DNA of 7,551 bases from the NCBI GenBank assembly GCA_038234785.1, contig JBBQTC010000102.1:1-7551 (forward strand), in the 5' to 3' direction. Positions 5,062 through 7,551 of the stretch are shown piece after piece. Position numbers and translations under genes: made by a program. The notes below the pieces were generated by a model. The model made no database searches. It was not told the origin of the DNA and worked only from the letters and a program-made list of their open reading frames with translations. The stretch comes from UBA668 sp038234785. Its GTDB lineage: Bacteria > Actinomycetota > Acidimicrobiia > Acidimicrobiales > Ilumatobacteraceae. Position 1 is the stretch's first letter. The number at the start of each line of letters is the position of its first letter.

Positions 5062-6453
5062 ATGTCCCGCAGGATCGAAATCGAGCTCACCAGCGCGCGC
5101 CCCGACGGCACGTGGACGTGGCGAGCCGCAGGTGCCCAGAAGCCCAAGGGCGTGCTCGACGGCACGCTGCTGCCAACGGGCGCCACGACCGGCATGATCT
5201 TCCGGGCCGACGCAGAGACGGAGCTCGACGGCATCACGATCCTGTCGGTCTCGGCCTCGAAGGAGAAGCCCGGCAAGGGCGGCGTGCTCGAGCTGCTTCC
5301 CAGTGACAAGCCGTTCGAAGAGGTCACTCAGCAGCTCGCCCGCAAGGAGCGCAGTGACCGCGGCCCCCGCTCCGGTGGTGACCGCCCCAATCGTGGCCCC
5401 CGACCCGGCGGCGACCGTCCCGACCGTGGTCCCCGGCAGGACCGTGGTCCGCGCCAGGGTGGCGACCGTCCTTCGGGCGATCGCAAGCCTCGTTTCCAGG
5501 CGCCCCCGGAACTCCCGCAGCGTCCGAAGGCGAAGCGTCTCAAGCCCCACCGGGTGCATCGCAACGCGGTGCTCGCCGACCTGCCCGAAGCTCAGAAGGC
5601 CGTCGCCGAGCGCGCACTGCAGGGCGGCATTCCGGCGGTCCGTCAGGCCGTCAACGAGCAGAACACCCGCCTGCGCTCCGAAGGCAAGGAAGAGATTCCG
5701 GCAGCCGGTCTGTTGGCCATCGCCGAGCAGCTCCTCCCGAAGCTGCGCGTCGCCGAATGGCTCGATCGGGCCGACGCGGCCATGTCCGATCTCGAAGAGC
5801 TCGACCTGCGCGACCTGCGCAGCGTCGTCGCCGCCTCCGAGGACCCGATGGTGGCTCGTGACGAGACCACCCGCGAGATCGCCGCCAAGCTCAAGGAAGG
5901 CCTCGCGACCAAGCAGGAGAAGGAACTCGCCCTCTGGTTCGGCGACATCGACGCTGCGATCGGCGTCGGCCGAGTCGTGCGGGCACTCAAGCTCTCGTCG
6001 CAGCCGCCCAAGGCCGGCGTCCGCTTCCCCGCCGAGCTCGCCAGTCAGCTTGCCGCCGCTGCCACGGGCAACCTGACCGCCGACGCCCTGCCCGACCGCT
6101 GGATGGCGGTCCTCGAGGCGGCCGCCTTCAGCCCGGTCCGAACGCACGTCACGCCGACCGAGAAGCCGGCGCAGGTCAGTGACGAGCTGCTCGCCACGGT
6201 GAAGCGCCTCGGATCGCTGCTGCCCCAGATCGCTGCGCTGTTCGACATCGCCGTCGACGCGAAGGGCCCCACGGCCAAGCCGCTGCGCCCCACCCGGCCG
6301 GCCGGTCCCGCCAAGAAGCAGATCCCCCGGCCCCCCGCACCGAAGCCCCTGGCCAAGCCCCCGGTCGCCGAAACAGCACCCGCAGTCGAGGAAGCTGCCC
6401 CCGCAGTCGAGGAAGCTCCCGCAGTCGAGGAAGCTGCTCCCGAGGCCGAGTAG
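5062..6453 (+). CDS. Unknown protein with Arg/Gly-rich linker and acidic repeat tail
   Basis: A 463-aa protein that I do not recognise as a named family. Visible layout: residues 1-80, a beta-rich domain (RIEIELTS, TWTWRAA, GITILSVSAS, VLELL); 93-165, a very basic disordered linker with DRGPR/GGDRP repeats and Lys/Arg/Pro; about 166-300, an amphipathic helical region with many charged residues (AVRQAVNEQNTRLRSEGKEE; later LEELDLRDLRSVV); 300-400, a second helical region; and 400-463, a Pro/Ala/Lys tail ending in acidic PAVEEA repeats. There are no signal peptide or membrane segments, so it should be cytosolic. RG-repeat linkers are common in RNA-binding proteins, so an RNA- or ribosome-associated role is a guess. 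The ATG at 5062 is chosen because the beta domain begins there and a TACCGT box precedes it; the frame stays open back to 4543, but only antisense to the gamma-CA gene. It appears monocistronic, divergent from gamma-CA and 43 nt before the hydratase, which has its own box. Confidence 0.85.
   Translation: MSRRIEIELTSARPDGTWTWRAAGAQKPKGVLDGTLLPTGATTGMIFRADAETELDGITILSVSASKEKPGKGGVLELLPSDKPFEEVTQQLARKERSDRGPRSGGDRPNRGPRPGGDRPDRGPRQDRGPRQGGDRPSGDRKPRFQAPPELPQRPKAKRLKPHRVHRNAVLADLPEAQKAVAERALQGGIPAVRQAVNEQNTRLRSEGKEEIPAAGLLAIAEQLLPKLRVAEWLDRADAAMSDLEELDLRDLRSVVAASEDPMVARDETTREIAAKLKEGLATKQEKELALWFGDIDAAIGVGRVVRALKLSSQPPKAGVRFPAELASQLAAAATGNLTADALPDRWMAVLEAAAFSPVRTHVTPTEKPAQVSDELLATVKRLGSLLPQIAALFDIAVDAKGPTAKPLRPTRPAGPAKKQIPRPPAPKPLAKPPVAETAPAVEEAAPAVEEAPAVEEAAPEAE
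5356..5487 (+). repeat. Degenerate repeat encoding DRGPR/GGDRP linker
   Basis: About five degenerate units encode DRGPRSGG, DRPNRGPRPGG, DRPDRGPRQ, DRGPRQGG and DRPSG (residues 99-139). The DNA units share the GACCGT/GACCGC core but differ at many third positions, so this repeat looks older than the C-terminal one. It gives a strongly positive, flexible linker of the kind seen in RNA-binding proteins. Confidence 0.8.
6379..6435 (+). repeat. Three exact 18-bp repeats encoding PAVEEA
   Basis: The unit CCCGCAGTCGAGGAAGCT is present without any change at 6379-6396, 6400-6417 and 6418-6435; copies 1 and 2 are separated by one Ala codon. Identity at synonymous positions points to recent in-frame duplication or slippage. 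The tail is acidic and would balance the basic linker of the same protein. Confidence 0.92.
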
Positions 6454-6483
6454 CCCGGTTCGGTGCCGGACACGGCGCGCCAG

Positions 6484-6489
6484 TACGGT
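6484..6489 (+). promoter_or_regulatory. Putative -10 box (TACGGT) for the hydratase gene
   Basis: TACGGT ends 7 nt before the ATG at 6497, with no Shine-Dalgarno sequence between them. It indicates that the hydratase has its own leaderless promoter in the 43-nt gap after the 463-aa gene, rather than depending only on readthrough. Confidence 0.55.
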
Positions 6490-6496
6490 CGCAGCC

Positions 6497-7282
6497 ATGT
6501 CCGACATCGTGAAGTACGAGACCCAGGGGCGCATCGCCCTCATCACGCTGAACCGTCCTGAGGCGCGAAACGCTGTCAACGGCGAGGTCGCCGAGGCGAT
6601 GGAAGCCGCCATCGACCAACTCGAGGACGACCCCGAGATCTGGGTCGGCATCATCACCGCCAACACCGAGGGCCAGGAGCGCCCGGTGTTCTGCGCCGGC
6701 GCCGACCTCAAGGCCATCAACTCCGGCCAGGGTGGCGCGCTCGGCACACGGCGTGGGGGGTTCGCCGGCTTCGTGTACCGCGAGCGCAAGAAGCCCGTCA
6801 TCGTTGCTGTTGACGGCCTCGCCACCGCCGGTGGCTGTGAGATCGTGCTCGGCGCGGATCTGGTCGTCGCGACCACGCGTTCTTCGTTCGGCCTTGCCGA
6901 GGTGAAGCGCAACCTCATCGCCGGCGCCGGTGGGCTGTTCCGGCTCCCCCGTGCGATCGGTCAGGCGGCGGCGATGGAGGCGATCCTCACCGGCGAGCCG
7001 ATTCCAGCGGAGCGGGCCTACAACCTGGGTCTGGTCAACCGACTCGTCGAGCCAGGGGCCGCCGTCACGGCAGCCATCGAACTCGCGACCAAGATCTGCG
7101 AAGCAGCACCCCTCGCCGTCTGGGCGAGCCGCAAGGTGGTCCTCGCGTCTGCCTGGGCCGACGACGAGACGCTGAAGCAGATGACCAACGACGGCTTCGC
7201 CGGGGTCATGGCGTCCGAAGACACCAAAGAGGGCCTCACCGCGTTCATCGAGAAGCGCCCGCCGAACTGGCAGGGCCGCTAG
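6497..7282 (+). CDS. Enoyl-CoA hydratase (crotonase family)
   Basis: A 261-aa enoyl-CoA hydratase, normal family length. It would hydrate 2-trans-enoyl-CoA to 3-hydroxyacyl-CoA in beta-oxidation or a related degradative route. Seen: oxyanion-hole segments FCAGADLKA (65-73) and the DGLATAGGCE stretch (106-115). E115 aligns with rat Glu144 and E135 (FGLAEVKRN) with Glu164, so both hydratase acids are present. The following AGAGGLFRLPRAIG resembles the family's PGAGGTQRL region. The C-terminus IEKRPPNWQGR is a usual crotonase ending. It is clearly a different subgroup from the other crotonase in the window, which lacks both glutamates. The ATG at 6497 is preceded by TACGGT. The stop TAG shares four bases (CTAG) with the stop of the convergent acetyltransferase gene. 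Chain-length or substrate preference cannot be read from the sequence; a mycobacterial EchA-like physiological role is only a resemblance. Confidence 0.93.
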   Translation: MSDIVKYETQGRIALITLNRPEARNAVNGEVAEAMEAAIDQLEDDPEIWVGIITANTEGQERPVFCAGADLKAINSGQGGALGTRRGGFAGFVYRERKKPVIVAVDGLATAGGCEIVLGADLVVATTRSSFGLAEVKRNLIAGAGGLFRLPRAIGQAAAMEAILTGEPIPAERAYNLGLVNRLVEPGAAVTAAIELATKICEAAPLAVWASRKVVLASAWADDETLKQMTNDGFAGVMASEDTKEGLTAFIEKRPPNWQGR

Positions 7283-7288
7283 AGCGGC
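7275..7288. terminator. Possible bidirectional hairpin at convergent stops
   Basis: GCCGC-TAGA-GCGGC forms a compact 5-bp GC stem with a 4-base loop exactly over the shared CTAG stop codons of the hydratase and acetyltransferase genes. There is no T-tract on either strand, so if it ends transcription it does so weakly or with help. It may be chance. Confidence 0.3.
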
Positions 7289-7551
7289 TTGGACACCACG
7301 ATCTTGCGTGCCGTGATGCCGGCGCGCTCGTAGAGGTTCTTGGTCTGGCGGTCTCCTGGGAGCGCCGTGCCCTCCACCACCGCGCAACCGGCCTCACGAC
7401 CGATCTGCAGCGCAGCGGCAAGCATTGCGTCGCCGAACCCGAGTTCGCGCGCCTCTGGATGGACATAGACCTGGCGCACATTGGCGACGCCCGCCAACAG
7501 TTCCAGTTCGAGATAGCCCACGACGGCATCGTCGAACGTCGCGACCCAGAC
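7279..7551 (-). CDS. GNAT-family N-acetyltransferase, 5' end beyond window
   Basis: The C-terminal 90 residues of a GNAT acetyltransferase; the N-terminus lies past the right edge. Seen: beta-4 VVGYLELEL; then VRQVYVHPEARELGFGDAML, the acetyl-CoA motif A with the R-x-x-G-x-G pyrophosphate loop (RELGFG) and its following helix; and motif B NLYERAG, ending with a last strand ARKIVVSKPL. The frame is open to the last base, so an internal GTG at 7521 is not the true start. The substrate is unknown; small single-domain GNATs acetylate many amines or protein N-termini. It is convergent with the hydratase and shares CTAG with its stop codon. Confidence 0.85.
   Translation of the reverse strand, partial: VWVATFDDAVVGYLELELLAGVANVRQVYVHPEARELGFGDAMLAAALQIGREAGCAVVEGTALPGDRQTKNLYERAGITARKIVVSKPL

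Noticed and set aside
6454..6483. CCGG-N7-CCGG pairing after the 463-aa gene stop
   Set aside because: A 4-bp stem in GC-rich DNA with no T-tract is expected by chance.
4477..6918. Very long open frame on the minus strand upstream of the gamma-CA start
   Set aside because: Only the part from 4995 down encodes a recognisable protein; the rest is low-complexity and antisense to the 463-aa gene and the hydratase, a usual effect of GC-rich codon bias.
1..7551. CRISPR array, tRNA/rRNA genes, insertion sequences, attachment sites or defence systems
   Set aside because: I looked for spaced direct repeats, cloverleaf-like segments, transposase or nuclease motifs and terminal inverted repeats, and saw none; the content is housekeeping and catabolic.

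Overview
The window is GC-rich, tightly packed, ordinary chromosomal DNA. It holds eight protein genes, two of them cut by the window edges, and no gene-free stretch above about 70 bases. The base composition, the gene families (P450, APH-fold phosphotransferase, crotonases, an actinobacterial-type gamma-carbonic anhydrase) and a recurring TACNNT promoter box set 6-8 nt before start codons suggest a high-GC actinobacterium, possibly of the Acidimicrobiia (Ilumatobacter-like). That placement is inference; there is no rRNA or marker gene to prove it.

Layout. (1) 1-886, minus: most of a cytochrome P450, with its heme-cysteine end lying beyond the left edge. (2) 887-931: a 45-bp divergent promoter region. 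(3) 932-3670, plus: a compact operon of an APH-fold phosphotransferase, a crotonase-superfamily protein that looks like an enoyl-CoA isomerase rather than a hydratase, and a ribokinase-family sugar kinase, with gaps of 4 and 2 nt. (4) 4995-3695, minus: a gamma-carbonic-anhydrase-like hexapeptide protein and a PrmA-like methyltransferase, joined by a TGATG stop/start overlap. (5) 4996-5061: a second divergent promoter region. (6) 5062-6453, plus: a 463-aa protein of unknown function with a basic Arg/Gly/Pro-repeat linker and an acidic repeat tail. (7) 6497-7282, plus: an enoyl-CoA hydratase with both catalytic glutamates. (8) 7279-7551, minus: the C-terminal part of a GNAT acetyltransferase, whose stop codon overlaps that of the hydratase.

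How the genes may work together. The phosphotransferase plus the isomerase-like crotonase, with a P450 on the other side of a shared promoter region, would fit a route in which a hydroxyacyl-CoA is phosphorylated, the phosphate is eliminated to give a 3-enoyl-CoA, and the double bond is then moved to the 2-position. Related chemistry is known from LvaA/LvaC in levulinate catabolism and from ACAD10/ACAD11. This is a hypothesis; the acyl-CoA dehydrogenase-like partner is not in the window. The second crotonase is a conventional hydratase candidate.

The most robust new observation is that all five genes that must have their own promoter carry TACNNT 6-8 nt before the start codon, while the three operon-internal genes do not. 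This argues for leaderless transcription and also fixes several GTG/ATG start choices. The most novel gene is the 463-aa protein.
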